From assembly GCF_003369915.1 (NCBI RefSeq), contig NC_046673.1, forward strand, positions 17,902,001-17,966,000: DNA of 64,000 nucleotides, written 5' to 3'. Positions within the stretch are counted from its first letter, which is position 1. Each line of letters begins with the position of its first letter. Below are positions 47,936 through 60,467 of this stretch, one piece after another. The position numbers and the translations under genes were made by a program. Source of the stretch: Drosophila miranda. Lineage: Eukaryota; Arthropoda; Insecta; Diptera; Drosophilidae. The notes under the pieces are model-generated. The model was given only the letters and a program-made list of their open reading frames with translations, was not told where the DNA came from and did not search any database.

Positions 47936-50900
47936 GTAGCGTATCCCAAAATGGAATGGTGTTTTTGGGCTTTGGTCTAGGGATGAGGTTACACGAGGCT
48001 GGGAATGAGGATGAGGCCAAGAACATGAGCTGCGTAACTAATTTGCCTAAAGTGCACGATGCCTCATCAACATCAGCTACAACGACCACAGCGCACAGTG
48101 GCATGCAACACAGAGATATGGTGACGATGCCTGTCGAAGAGTGATATTTCCGCAGGGTTTCCTGCTGGTTGTTGCATTCGTTTCAACCCGTCAAGCAGCT
48201 CCTCGCTAGACTCGACTACTGCCGAACCATACTTCCTTCAAAGGCCACCATTGCCTGCGACTTGATGACATTATGCCAGGTGGTACGCTCCCGCAAAGCG
48301 CTCTCCTTTCGGGTCTTATTTGGCTCGTTCTGCGCTCCCTCTCTCTGGCATGAAACATGGCTTTCAAGTGATACTCAGCGTAAAATAAGACCCGAAAGAG
48401 AGTTGGCGGACCACCCTGTATAGCCTGTCGCGCGCTCTCCTCTTCTGATCCCCTTTAATCCTCTCTGAGCAAGTCAACGGCCATCAAACGGAGACCAAAA
48501 TACACAGAGAATAATATTGGGAGCCAAGGCCTTCCTCTTAGTTTTCCGGATTTTTGTGGCACCATTTTCGAACCCGTTTCGTGGCACTGTGGCTGGCGCT
48601 GGCTGGCACCACAAAAAGTTTTTCGTGCCACCAAAGTGTTTTTGCGGCGGCCCCATTCTTGCCCTCTCGACACTGAAAATTGATGATGTCTAGGAGCAGG
48701 GCATCATCACCATCCTTATCATCATCAGGGGCTTGATGATTGTCACAAAGTTTATGCAATTCGAGAGCGTTTTAAGTTTTTGACGCAGTCAACGAGGAGG
48801 TGGCTCCTTCTGCGACAGGTGTTTGCTTTATTAACTGTAGACATAACCTCCTCCCTCTATGAGAAGCAGAAACACTGCTAATGCGGCTGACATGTAAACA
48901 GATTAACATAATTAATTTATTTGGCTCCTGTCGCGCTAATGTCATCGCCTACTGCCTCAGCGGGGAGGAGGACTCGTTAAGGAGGACTCTATGGAAGGCA
49001 ACGAAGGCAAAAATCAATCTAAGTGTGGCTCGAAAGGGCTCGAAATATGGCTCGATAGGGAGCCACTTTCCTTTGCCACAAACACCTCGATACTGAGGGA
49101 CCTTTGACCTGGAGGGTGCCTCCATTCCCTTTCTATCTATACCCACACAAGAAGGCTATGGCAGAAATGTATCCCATGGTTTGAGATTGAGATCATGAAT
49201 GGCCCCTCATTAAGATATTTGTGAGATCCCCGCTCCCTCTCTCTCGCCGCGAATCGATTGCCAGATGGAATGATTGATCATTTTTGCCTTTTCTCTCGCT
49301 GATAGACAGAGCCACGAAAGAGATCTCTTTTGTGTTTATATCAATCATATTTAGTCTGTCTGTCAGTCAGTCAGAGGCGTGCCCAGAGGCCATGAAACAC
49401 GAACAGATTCCAATGCCAACGCGTTGTGCCTCTCTACGGCTCAAATTTCGCCAAACTCGTGCTCTCGTATTCCATTTACTGTCCACCGTCCACTGTCCAC
49501 CCACTCATTAGCCAAGTTCTCACTTATTCATCGCACATTTGCCACACGAACGGTGCTCTAAATTTCCCCAGACAATAGACAATGACCAAAGACACAAGAC
49601 ATAAAAAACTGAAACCCAGAAGAGAGCCCAAAGAAATATGTAAGCCCCCCGAACCTTGAGATACCCTTTCGAGAGCATCCTTTTGGGGTGCGATTCAGTA
49701 ACTTGTTTGATCAAGAAGCTGGCCAGGAGAAAAACATACGAAAACTAAACAAAAAGTAAAAAGGGAAATCGAACAACGGGGACAACATCTAAAATAACAT
49801 TCAATTTTCTCGCCTGGAACGTTTGGCAACTGAATCGAATGGAAGCGAACGCGGAAGAGCCCCGGGAAGGGGCAGCAAGGATCCCCGATTCCAAGACGAT
49901 GATGGCCCTTCAGGGAATTATGTTTTTTGGCGCTTGGATATATTTTTTCTACATTGTTGTGTTTTACAAATATGAAACACAATCCGTCAATGAGCTGTAA
50001 ATCGGATTAAATATAATATATATATATATATTATAGATATTGTGGGTCTTCAATGGAAAGTCGGCATGCCTTCTGGCAGGGCATTAAGAGCTGTGGATGG
50101 GGTTGGGGCTGGTGGATGGTGGAAGAAACTTTTCAGTGACGTAAATTGCATATTAAATTTTACATTTTTCATATTTATGCAGCCGCCGTAAAGGCAGTCG
50201 TAAAGTGAAAGTGACTCGGTCGTTGGGGACGCTGTGGAGTCCAGGAGGACCTCGAGGAGGACAAACAACATTTCAATTTACGAAAATATTCATTATGCTC
50301 AAGTGGCACACGAGGAGAGGAGTCGCGCTAAACGGAAGCGGAAACGTGCCACAGCAGGCAAAAGGTGACCCCCCCTCGTACCCCTCGTTCCCCTGCCCCG
50401 AGAGCCACTCATTTGGCCATTGTCAGGCGGTGTTTTCTTCATTGTCGCTGTCGCTGTCGCCTGCCTTGTGCATTGTGAAAACTTTCCATAAAGTTATGAA
50501 AAGTCATTCAAGTGCAGAGGAGGACGGAGGACTGTCTGCCACCCCCTTGGCACCAGTGTCCTGCCCCAGAGCCGGGAGCCCAACGACTTTGGAGCACTTT
50601 GTGCCCCCGCCAAAAAAAAACTGAGTAAACTCTAAGCTAAACAATAAAGCCGTCAAAAACGTGCAGCCACGACAAGGATAGTGTTGTTGCCGGAGTCTGA
50701 GAGAGAGAGAGAGAGAGAGAGAGAGGTCCCTGTACTCCCGTGCTCCTTGGCTCCTGTCACCTCCATCAAAATTTTGATCTAAGCTGCAACGACAAGTGGT
50801 TTGAAGTGCCTGCCTGAAGGGTATTCAGGGCATTCTCAATCGATTGGTCGCTCATAAATAAATGAGTTCCGCCTTAGAGCCATGAATATTCCCTCGTAAG

Positions 50901-52574
50901 TCACCAGCCATCAGTTTAAGGAGGAGTTCTAGTGAAAAGGCATCAAAATCAATTAAAAACTATTGAGTGTTTGAGCTAAAATAGCTAAAATATCATATTA
51001 CCAATCGCCGAGCCTAGACTCAAGTACACTCAGAAAAAAGAGGCTTTCAAATTGTAATATTTACGATTTTCCAATAGATTTGCACCGAGGATCGAAAAAA
51101 TAACATTTCAATGAACATATTAGGCTTCAAATTTAATACTAATAAACCCATATTATATTTCGATTAAAAAGGGGTCGCTTAAGTCCAAAACATAGGCGCT
51201 GCAGAGCTTCGGGAAGCCATGCTTTTGATGTACAAAAAAGATAGAATAAAAACATTTCCACCAGGTTTTTTTAGGCGATTCAATAGCATTTTATGAGCTC
51301 TATGTTTAGTACAAAAGATATGGGGTTTAGCCAATTTTAAGTGTCCATTATGATAGCCACAAACATGGAAAAATTTGCGAACTGGAACCGAATATTCTAA
51401 AGCAGTTTATTTGTTTTAAAGAGAGGATTATTGTAGGTTTTTATGGAGTATTTACGGCATAAATTATCTCTATGGGTGTTTTGTTTCCTCAGTTGGTTTT
51501 TCAAAGAGACTTTGAGGGAAAACTTTTAGCAAGAATCATATTTCTTATAGGAGAAAATATACCCAAAAAGTGATCTTCTGATTCCATTTTACACTACACC
51601 GACTCTAGTCCTGGCAAATGGTAAAAATCCGCGGGGGAACAGTCTAGAAAGAAAAGAGATCACCCCCATTAGCCCAGCTCTAGTCGAAAATCAATGTGGG
51701 GTGTCATGCACACGCATGTATATTGTTTTGCTGGGCAATTCTTTGCCCGAAGCGAAGGTGGCGGCAAAAAAGGACATCAATGATTCGTCTTGGGAGAAGT
51801 TTTGTGTGTAGCTTTCTCTCTCTCTCTCTCTTGCTCTCTCAGACTTCTGCCACATTTTCTCTCATTGTGTCTCCTTGGGTTTTGAGGCTTAAGTGGAGCT
51901 TTCGCCATTACGTTCGACTCCTTGGCAGCTGTGTTTCCTTTAAGCTCATTAACTTGCCGTGCAACACCGTCATGTTGCATGCCCCGTGCCAACACCTGCC
52001 GCACGGACCAGACCGGCTTTAATGTCATTGCCAGGACATACACACAGAGTCTGGCATCCGTGGCACTTCAAGTCCACAACCACTCCCCCTCCTCGTCCCC
52101 CTACCCCTCCCCCTCCCACGATGCGTTCATGCGTGCCACGCTCCTCGCCGCTCGCTCGTTCCATGGCCTGCAGTAAATAATTGTTGGCCAAAAGGTTGTT
52201 GAAACATTTAATAAAACCAATATAAATCATAACAAACACTTAGCCTGACAACAACCACAACCGACAAACGGAGAGGAGGCGGCAGACGACAGACGGCAGT
52301 CGAGGACATGTGGCACGGGGGCAACGGCAATGGCAACGGCAACAAAGCGGAACTAAAATTCCAAAACGTTGCCCATTTCTGGCCGCAAAAACTTCAACCA
52401 ATGCGAGCAGGAAAATTCCGCACCGACCTACGGACACCGGGAGGTGGTACTCGTCCCTCCGTCCGTCCCTCCGTCCGCCCAATGACAGGCGTATGAGCCA
52501 AGAGGCAGGGACAAGGGACAGCCGGGAGAGAGATCTCTCTGCATTGCTACGCGTGAACGCACCTTTGGCCGAGA

Positions 52575-52605
<31 letters not shown>

Positions 52606-52749
52606 GCTCGCTCGCTCTCTGTCTGCATGCCCAGACACCGCACTGTGGTCGAATGTTCTATGAAAACAGCTGCAAGTACATACCTTTCAAGAACTATACA
52701 TACAAAATATACTGTATCAAAGGACGTATACTCCTGCGTTGCGAATTTA

Positions 52750-53215
52750 ATTTTTGTGGATTTAGTTTTCAAGAATTTAACTTCTTAGAATTTAATTTTC
52801 TAGAGATTTAATTTTTCCAGAATTTAATTTTCTATAATTTAATTTTCCAGAATTTAATTTTCTAGAATTAAATTTTCTAGATTTTAATTTCCTAGAATTC
52901 AATTTTCTAGCATTTAATTTCCTGGAATTTAACTTCCTAAGATTTCATTTAATTTTCAAAAATTTGATTTTACAGGATTTAATTTTCTCGAATTTAATTT
53001 TCTAAAGATTTAATTTCGTAGAATTTAATTTTCTAGAATTTAATTTTGCAGAATTTAATTTTCTTGAATTTAAATTTCTAGAATTTAATTTTTTAGAATT
53101 TGTTTTCCTAGAGATTTAATTTCGTAGAATTTAATTTTCTAGAATTTAATTTCCTAGAATTTAATTTCTTCCAAAATTAAATTTTTTTTGAATTTAATTT
53201 TTAAGAATTAAAATT
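52750..53215. repeat. AT-rich minisatellite, unit TAGAATTTAATTTTC
   Basis: About thirty imperfect units of 14-17 bp fill 465 bp. The unit contains the near-palindrome GAATTTAATTTTC and is far more AT-rich than the flanks. Confidence 0.9.
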
Positions 53216-56178
53216 TCTATAGATTTTGTATGATTATGTTTTTCTCCCTGGGGCTGCTTCTTCCTCTCCTAATTTCATCGTACAAATTCCTGAATCTCCC
53301 CCAAAGGATGGTCTCTGTTGGTGCCAATCGTTTATGAGAAATTTGTACAGCGAAAAGGCCACAAACGAAAACTTTCTTCTAAATTTCTTTAGAATTTTTG
53401 TGGAATAAATACCATATATATTTGAAGCTCCATTTATTTTTTTTCTATTATGATACCCTGTGGCAGTGACCCCGGGTGGCACTGTGCCTGGGGCAGGCTT
53501 TGTCGCCTTCTACATAGTTTCATGTCCGTGTCCGTGTCGGTGTCCGTGTCGGTGTCGTCAGCAGCAGTTTCCCCATGGCAACATCTAGCAGCAGCGGCAG
53601 CACCAACAAAAATGCGCAAAAAATTAATTGCTCCGCATAAATCAAAAGACTTTGCTATCCGGACAACGTCCCCACTTTGCCTCCACACACACACACACAC
53701 CAGACACACACACAAGCACTGCCCCAACCCCACTGTGGCTGCCCAGTACCGTGCATCTCCTTTGCGGGTTCTCTGTGGCACTTGTTACTATTTCTGATTT
53801 CCATCAGCACTATCCTAAGGCATCAGATCTTAAGATGCAATTTGAAGCTTCATTGTTTCTGCTTTTGCGTCGCGGCATCAAGGCCACATTTTGTAGAGGC
53901 AGCGGGGGGGCAGGGGTGAGGTCCAATCACCCCCAAAGCGAACAACAGCTGTTCTCCCATACCCATCGATGGCCGGAAGTTTTTGGCATCGAAACACGCC
54001 AGAGAGGAGAAGCACAGGGAGCCGTAAACAAGACGCGGCCCCATCCACCAGCCACACGCGAGTATCTCCCATGGAAGGCACCCACCCACCCGATTCCGCA
54101 TCGACATCGACATCATCATCATTAACGGCCATCGCTTAAAGAGATGCCTGATGAATGTGTTTTTTATGACTGTCGAGAGCGCCTCTAGAGCGCATCGCCA
54201 GCGCTGTTGCCGCACTTCAATCGAAGGTGTTTGTCAAAATTTAGTTTTAATTTCAAATTATTCCATTTAAAGTTTAAGAAAAAAGGAAAAACCTGCCCTT
54301 CGCTGAGGTTCCCACTCAGGAAATAAAGAAAAAGTTGTCCTGATTAAATTCCATGGTAGAAAACTTCATATGTGGCTTGATATATCTTCAGGTAAGCTGT
54401 TTTTGAAAAGATCTTGCGGGTTTATTGCTAGTTCTAAGTATGGAGATGTGCTTTCTCGTTTCCGGAAAGCTTGGACGGAAGGAATACCCCAGAGGTTGTC
54501 GAATCAGGCCCGGCCTAAATGACGACCAGTTCCAAGCAAGCTTTTCTCTGCCTCTAAAGAAGGTTCACAGTGCACTAACGCACATTCCAGTGGAAAAGTC
54601 CAGCCATGGTCTGCCACAGAACTCCATTAAACCAGTGTCCATAAGATTCTGGCTGGGATAAACCATTTAGGGGTCTCCTAAGTAAACATATCATGGAGTT
54701 CTGCCATGGAAAGAACAACATAAACAGCAGGAATCCCCTACTGATTGATTGTATCGAGCCGAATGCTACCCCTCTGTATCTGTATCTTTTGGTAAAACTG
54801 GAGCAGAAAGCAGACCGCGATCTCTCTTAATATTGCTCTCGATTGTGATGAAAGATGACAAAAAAACAAAGAGAGAGAGAGTGAGAGTGACAGCTAGCTG
54901 TGTGCCAAGTAGGTGTTGCCAGATCTCACGGCATTGCCATATACAAATTCAATCAGAGATGTCTTTGCACTTGCACACCTTTCACATGCTCTAACTGAAT
55001 GCTCTAAATTGTCGATCTATTTGTTGCTCCTCATAAACTATAGCTTTTTATGCGGATCATAATTTTCTAGCAGTTTCCCCCGAAGCACTTGGCCAAGGCC
55101 GTTAACCGTTGGCCTCTCTGATTGCTGTTGCGCCCTGGACACTAAATAATAGTCCAAACAAAAGTCAGAGACGGAGACGGAGTCGGAGAGCATATCACGC
55201 ATACGTCAGAGGGTGCCGCCGTGTCGCTCATAAAAAGTAACCATGCATAAAGCGACTCTCAGACCCGAGACCCGAGATCCGAGACCAGAGGCCAGAGTGA
55301 CACGAGGAGTTCATAAATAATGCTCTAGCGATTTATCAGCCAGAGACAGTTGTAGTTGCAGTTGCAGTTGCAGACTCTGAAGCGAAACACCCAAACACAG
55401 ACCTCAAAAAATAGAAACACCAACTCCCAAAAGCCGCGACTATTCAAATGCAATTTGGCAATAGTTGTAAAGCCTGTAAAACCATGGGGGGACAAATTCC
55501 AGACCGAAACTGGTCTGAGTTCGTTACGGTCTGTGTCTGTATCTGTGTCTGGCTCTGACCCGGCCCACGATCTGTCTGTTTGTTTAGCCCCGTTAAGCCT
55601 CACACTAATTACACTTGCGCTTTTTACAAATCCAGCACACACACACAGACACAGCATTTTTCTTAGTCTGGCCACAAAAAAAAACGAAAACGAAACCTCC
55701 AACATATATTCATTTTCATGGTCAAAGTGTCAGGTCGAATGGGAATGAGAATGAATGACCAGGACCGGGACCAGGACCAGGCCCAGGCCCAGAATGCGCT
55801 ACCCTAAATGTGAGTTAGGACTCCCCCAAGCTGGAGGGTACAGACTGTCTGTCTGTGGCTTGCAAATCTTGATTTAATTTCCGGCTTTTAAGCTGAACCT
55901 CAAAATAGTTGTGGCCCCATTAGGCTGGCCATTCTGGCGCTCCATTCTCCATGTTTCTGTGTGGCAATTAAAAGCTTGTTGCGTTGGGTTTTCTATTGAT
56001 AATTTTTAGTTGAAACAATTGAATTTGAACTGGAGCTAACTGAACCAGCTATAACAAGGGATCGCACAACGTGTAGGGCGTCTGCCTTGTTATAGCGATG
56101 GCTTAACGACTGAAGCACCTTCTGGCTAAAACATGAAATGATATTGACCGTGTGTGTGTGTGTGTGATTTGTGGGCCT

Positions 56179-57687
56179 TTAGTCGCGCTTGAAATCCCTC
56201 AGGCGCTCACTGACAACATTCTCCAGCTCCTGGACAGCCCCTAGATCTAGTTCCTGCAGCATACACAATACGGCTGTTAGAATATTTTTTTGTCCACGAC
56301 GCCTGTTGTTGCCCCCCGATGGATAATTGACCAACGGCTGTGGCGACTCCATGTTGCTGTATTGCCAGCTGTGGGTGGAGAGAGAGAGAGAGAGAGAGAG
56401 GGAAAGTTAATCCTTCACCCTTCTTCGATCAGAGAGGGTAGCCCTTACTAATCGTGTTCGCGTGTCTGCCATTGTGGTGGTGGCAGTGGGCCATTCCTCA
56501 GTCTAGGTGCTTGATGCGGACGACGCGGCTGCTGGCTGCGGCCGTACGATTGCCGGGACATCTGAAGCTGCATCTGATCGTGCACCCGCTGCAACTGCAA
56601 CTGCTGCTGCTGCTGCTGCTGCTGCTGGTTGCAGTTCCAAGCCTCGAAACCTCTGGAGCTCTGACCAAAGTCCGACGACTGGTAGCTGGCAGCCACGGAC
56701 ACGATGGACGACAGGCGTGCCAGGCTCCTTCCATGATACTCCCCAGAGGCGATGGAGCCAATCGGAGTATGGCTACGGTTCGGTTTAAGTGCCATCGAAG
56801 GAGCAGCTGGTGCTGGTGGTGGTAGCTCCTGGTTCTGGTGTCCGGCTGTGAATGGCACAAACTGTACCAATTGTGCCAGCTGTTCCCCCTTCTGGGCACT
56901 CAAGCCGCGCCGCTGCTGTTCATCGGACTGCTGAAAGGCGTCCACGGGGTGCAAGGATTCCTCTGGTGGCCTCTGCAAGGCATTTCTGAGCTCCTCCGGA
57001 GTTACATCAACGCGATCTATTTTTTGCAGCTTTGGAAAAGTGCGGAGCAGGATATTTCGATACCTGCGAAGAGAGGCCACTCGTTAGGGGGGAGCACTTG
57101 TTGGGGGGAGAGTACTCGTTAGGGGAGAGTACTCGTTCAGGAAGAGTAGTCGTTAAAAGAGAGCACTCGTTAGGGGAGAGTACACTCGTTAAGGGAGACC
57201 ACTCGTTAACAGACAGCGGACTCGTTCAGGGAGACCACTCGTTAAGAGAGACCACTCGTTAGCGGACAGCACTCGTTCAGGGAGACCACTCGTTAAGAGA
57301 GACCACTCGTTAGCGGACAGCACTCGTTCAGGGATAATTGGTTAGTTGGATGGTGTACAGTACTTACTCTGCACCAGCACAATTTGCACAAGGATTGGCC
57401 TCCAGGGCCAATACCTTGAGATTGTGCAGGTCCCTCAGGTGCTTAATCTCATTGATGTCCTCAATCAGATTCGATCGCAGGTACAGCTGCTGCAGCTTAG
57501 TGCAGCCAGCGAATACCTCCAGTGACTTGATCGCGTTCACCGACAGAGCGACTATCTCCAAGTTGGGCATGCTTTGGACAATGGAAACGTCCGTCAGGTC
57601 GCAGTTGACGAAATTTAAGTTCACAACTCTTTCGAGAGCAGACTCGCGGGTCTTGTCCAAAACCATTTCCTCTAGTAGAACCCTCAT
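56179..57687 (-). CDS. Cfap410: CFAP410 (C21orf2) homologue, leucine-rich-repeat ciliary protein
   Basis: Exons 57687-57368, 57063-56449 and 56368-56179 join in frame to 374 residues. The N-terminus matches human CFAP410 closely: LTDVSIVQSMPNLEIVALSV (human [20 protein letters not shown]), LYLRSNLIEDINEIKHL, NPCANCAGAE|YRNILLRTFPKLQKID (human YRMTVLRTLPRLQKLD) and VTPEELRNAL. The middle is a long Gln-rich insert absent from the human protein (256 residues). The end, GQKNILTAVLCMLQELD, matches the conserved C-terminal helical domain (human GRNVLTAILLLLRELD). CFAP410 works with NEK1 at cilia and basal bodies. In flies such genes act mainly in sensory neurons and sperm. The first intron is a minisatellite. 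I recall CG15208 as the D. melanogaster gene but am not certain. Confidence 0.9.
57070..57335. repeat. Minisatellite filling the first intron of the CFAP410 gene
   Basis: Units of about 17-19 bp built on GGGAGACCACTCGTTAA repeat about fourteen times between the splice sites at 57063 and 57368. Two adjacent longer blocks are near identical (57230-57280 and 57280-57330). Confidence 0.9.
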
Positions 57688-59124
57688 GTTTTGTTTTTGT
57701 GTTTTACAGATAAATCTCAACAAAAAGCCGAAAAAAAAATGTTTTTTTTCCAAAACATTTGCTTGTCCGAGAATATGACCGTTTGAGAGACGAAAGTACT
57801 GTGATATTGAAGCCTAGACTTACTAGATCTATGAAAATATACTAAAATACACAACCAAAATATTTATAACAAGAAGGCCATGACCAGTAGAGGCTTGAAA
57901 TTTCTCCTAGGCAAACAGCCACGAGTGAACTCCATGCTCTGTGGACAGTGTACTCGTTCCTTTAAGCCCAAACGAAAGCATTACGTTTTCATGGACCGAA
58001 TAACCCAGCAGCCATCTATCCCAGACTTTATGACTCTCTCTCTCTGTCTCTTTGTCAATGGAATGCAGAGGACACAAAGGGGGACTGCCACCTTTGGGCC
58101 ACTCTATTATTTATTTATAGAGAAAGTTGGCAGGGCGTGAGGCCGTGAGGTCCCTTTGCTGCTTGGCCGCCCCTTCATTGTGTGACAAATGAATTTGGGT
58201 CAAAAGTTGTGCAAATTAAAAAAAACAAACCAACGAACAAAGAAAGTATCCAAGCGGTGGCTCCTCCATGTGTGTGGGGATATGTCAAAGTTCCTTCAAA
58301 CACCTTCAGACCGAAAGATTCGTCTCGGCTTTGACCCACGCCCGAATGACATTCAACTGGTCGAACAAATTGCAGTTTTATTTCCATTCACGTAGTTCCC
58401 CGACCCCACCACACACATGGGTGGAATGTGAGTGGGAGGGCATCCCGAAAAATGTTACAAAAGATTTACGCCTCCGCCTCTGCAACCATCCCATCCCCCA
58501 TTCCCCATTCCCCGTTCGTGGGCAATACCATTATTTTTTCAGTTTTCTGGTTTGAGTAATGGATTAGATTTTTACTCACTTGTTTTTTGGGGCAGCACAG
58601 ATAGTGCTGGGGCTGTATCTCCCTTTCCCCGGCCCGGAGAAAGGGTACGGGAATAGAGTTTAAAAGAACTTTGTAACCGGTAAGAGAGTGAAAGCATCTT
58701 TAAAGGCCCAACAGACCTTAAAGGACTCTAGATACAAGGCCAATGGACAACATTCTGAGAGACAAAGTGTTGGTTGAACAAGCTTTAAGGGAACCCAAAA
58801 ACTTATCACGAGAAATGGTAGGATATTTGAGGAGGGTACCAGCGAAATATTGAATATGTCGCTCATCCAAAAGTACTGATTGGTGCTATGGACAAAGAAT
58901 ATGCTTTCCAATGCAGCCCACACCAGTACCTCCTCTGATTCCACTTCCATCTGATCGAATCTTCCGCTATATGCCATATCCGCCAGTGTACCATCGAAAC
59001 GCCCATTGGAAGGAGCATTCCACATCTGTTTACGCCCTAAAACTTCTGCCATTAGGCTCTTAAATTGGTTGTCTGTTGAACAGATTTCTTGAGCTACGGG
59101 AGACACTGCTCACATTTTTGTGCA
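57688..59124. other. Non-coding spacer
   Basis: No gene recognised. A 148-codon minus-strand frame at 58660-59106 has coding-like composition at its start (GRFDGTLADMAYSGRFDQME) but no recognisable domain, and its second half looks random. Confidence 0.4.
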
Positions 59125-59420
59125 CCTTTGACTGGTGGCAACTACAGCCACATTGCCGCATAGCTCGGCGAAAGGCTCAGCTCTGAGCTCTGCAAATTTG
59201 GTAGTACAGAGACGGTAAAACACCTGTTCGGCGCCTGTCCAGCTGTCAGCAGAAGAAGGCTATAATAGCTGGGCATGCCCTTCCTAAACGACATTTCAGA
59301 GATGCCTACATTGTGTCCCAGGAAGATCGCAAACTGTAAGAGCTCCTGGATGGGCAGCGGTACCACAAGAGCCCGAAACCGGCCCTGTGACAGGCTCCTA
59401 GCAAGCCTGGCAGCCGCCTA
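59125..59420 (+). mobile_element. Relic of a non-LTR retrotransposon ORF2 C-terminus
   Basis: The plus-strand frame reads LTGGNYSHIAA, a stop, then CKFGSTETVKHLFGACPAV, which parallels the C-terminal Cys/His segment of the element at 5.5-10.8 kb (LTGHCLAAAHAARL...CRKCEEPGAIETLEHLICNCPAL). Several stops and a lack of other domains show an old fragment. Confidence 0.65.
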
Positions 59421-59960
59421 ATATACACCTTTGATTGGCCCTAAAGAAGTTCTAACAAAACCACCGAAATTCTTAATTTAAGAATGTCATCTCTTGGCCT
59501 ACTTTCATGTGGGGTTTCTCCAAACCAAACACTTGACCCTTCACTGGATCGTAGTAGCTCTAACTCGTTTTGTCAATTGTGTGGAAGTTGTTTGCCAGTT
59601 GAAAACATTATTCAGTTCGAGACGCACTTCAGTAAATAATATAGATTTTGCAGGTTTTTGAGCATTGTGAGTGTGATTTTTTTTCGGAAATATTTTCAAC
59701 GATAGGCGGTGAGTGTTCAAAAATGTAAGTGTTGTAAAAAGGAACCGGGTTTTTCTGTCTCGAGTGTGAAAATTGTGTAACTCAAATTCCCGCTTACAGT
59801 TCTTTGCCGTTTCCTTCGTTCGTTCAGTCGTTACTTCGCTGTGTTCTCGCTGGATTGTACTCGTTGCGAGTCTCCAAAAAAGGTACATTCTCTCGCATTT
59901 TTGATCATTTTTTACTGTTCGGTTCTAATTCTGGGCTTCCATTAGTTTTGTTTGTTGAAG

Positions 59961-60467
59961 ATGATCAAAACTGTGGTGATGCGTGCGGCTGCCGTCTCAA
60001 TGACGGTCTACTTCACCAATTACGTTGGTTTTTGGGGCACTCCGGGGGACTCCGAACGACTGGTCAAGTCGATAGGTGTGCCTGTCGACGCCATGGTCAA
60101 GTGGTTGGCCCCAACGGACTGGCAGGAGAAGAATATCTACAATGATGGCGTCAAGAAGAGTTTTGCGTTCATTTCTCAACTGCCCGAATACATATCGCGG
60201 GCCAATCGACGGCTGGCCTATAGCTTCTGTGACTTATCGCATCCAGAAGTGTGGATGTGTCTGGCAATGCAAGATCTAAACCCCTTTGCCAAAAGAGGCC
60301 TTGATTCTGAAGCTTCAATTGAGGAAGCTGATGAGAAGCCAGGGCCGGCAGCGGGCGTCGATGTGGACGATGTGAAGGCCGTGAAAGAGTTCAACGACCT
60401 GTCCTACTTAAATATGTGGGAGTATTGGAAGCAGCAGTTGCAGGCTTCCGTTCAAAAAACCAAATAA
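59961..60467 (+). CDS. MICOS subunit MIC13/QIL1-like protein
   Basis: 168 residues from ATG 59961. A hydrophobic N-terminal segment (about 4-24, VVMRAAAVSMTVYFTNYVGFWG) is followed by a core that parallels fly QIL1: YVGFWG, then IYNDGVKKSFAFISQLPEY (QIL1 has a very similar YNEGVKKTFHFI..LP). MIC13 bridges MICOS subcomplexes at crista junctions in the mitochondrial inner membrane. This protein is longer than usual (about 120 residues) through an acidic C-terminal tail of about 55 residues ending NMWEYWKQQLQASVQKTK. A probable 63-bp intron lies in the leader (59883-59945, AAAAAG|GTACAT ... CCATTAG). It may be a paralogue of the main QIL1 gene. Confidence 0.8.
   Translation: MIKTVVMRAAAVSMTVYFTNYVGFWGTPGDSERLVKSIGVPVDAMVKWLAPTDWQEKNIYNDGVKKSFAFISQLPEYISRANRRLAYSFCDLSHPEVWMCLAMQDLNPFAKRGLDSEASIEEADEKPGPAAGVDVDDVKAVKEFNDLSYLNMWEYWKQQLQASVQKTK

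Larger units (their letters stand above)
46569..56178. other. Repeat-rich non-coding DNA, probably intron of the long plus-strand gene
   Basis: 9.6 kb with no convincing exon on either strand. It includes a 32-base C run (47718-47749), (CA)n at 47896-47934, a 16-bp inverted repeat (48306-48398), (GA)n at 50700-50724, (CT)n at 52580-52604, a 15-bp minisatellite (52750-53215) and CA repeats at 53690-53710. Confidence 0.5.

Noticed and set aside
57070..57335. Regularly spaced repeats that might suggest a CRISPR array
   Set aside because: Units are contiguous without unique spacers, in an animal intron; it is a minisatellite.
58660..59106. Possible receptor-like fragment on the minus strand
   Set aside because: The first half looks coding-like but I can match it to no family, and the second half appears random, so I only note it in the spacer.
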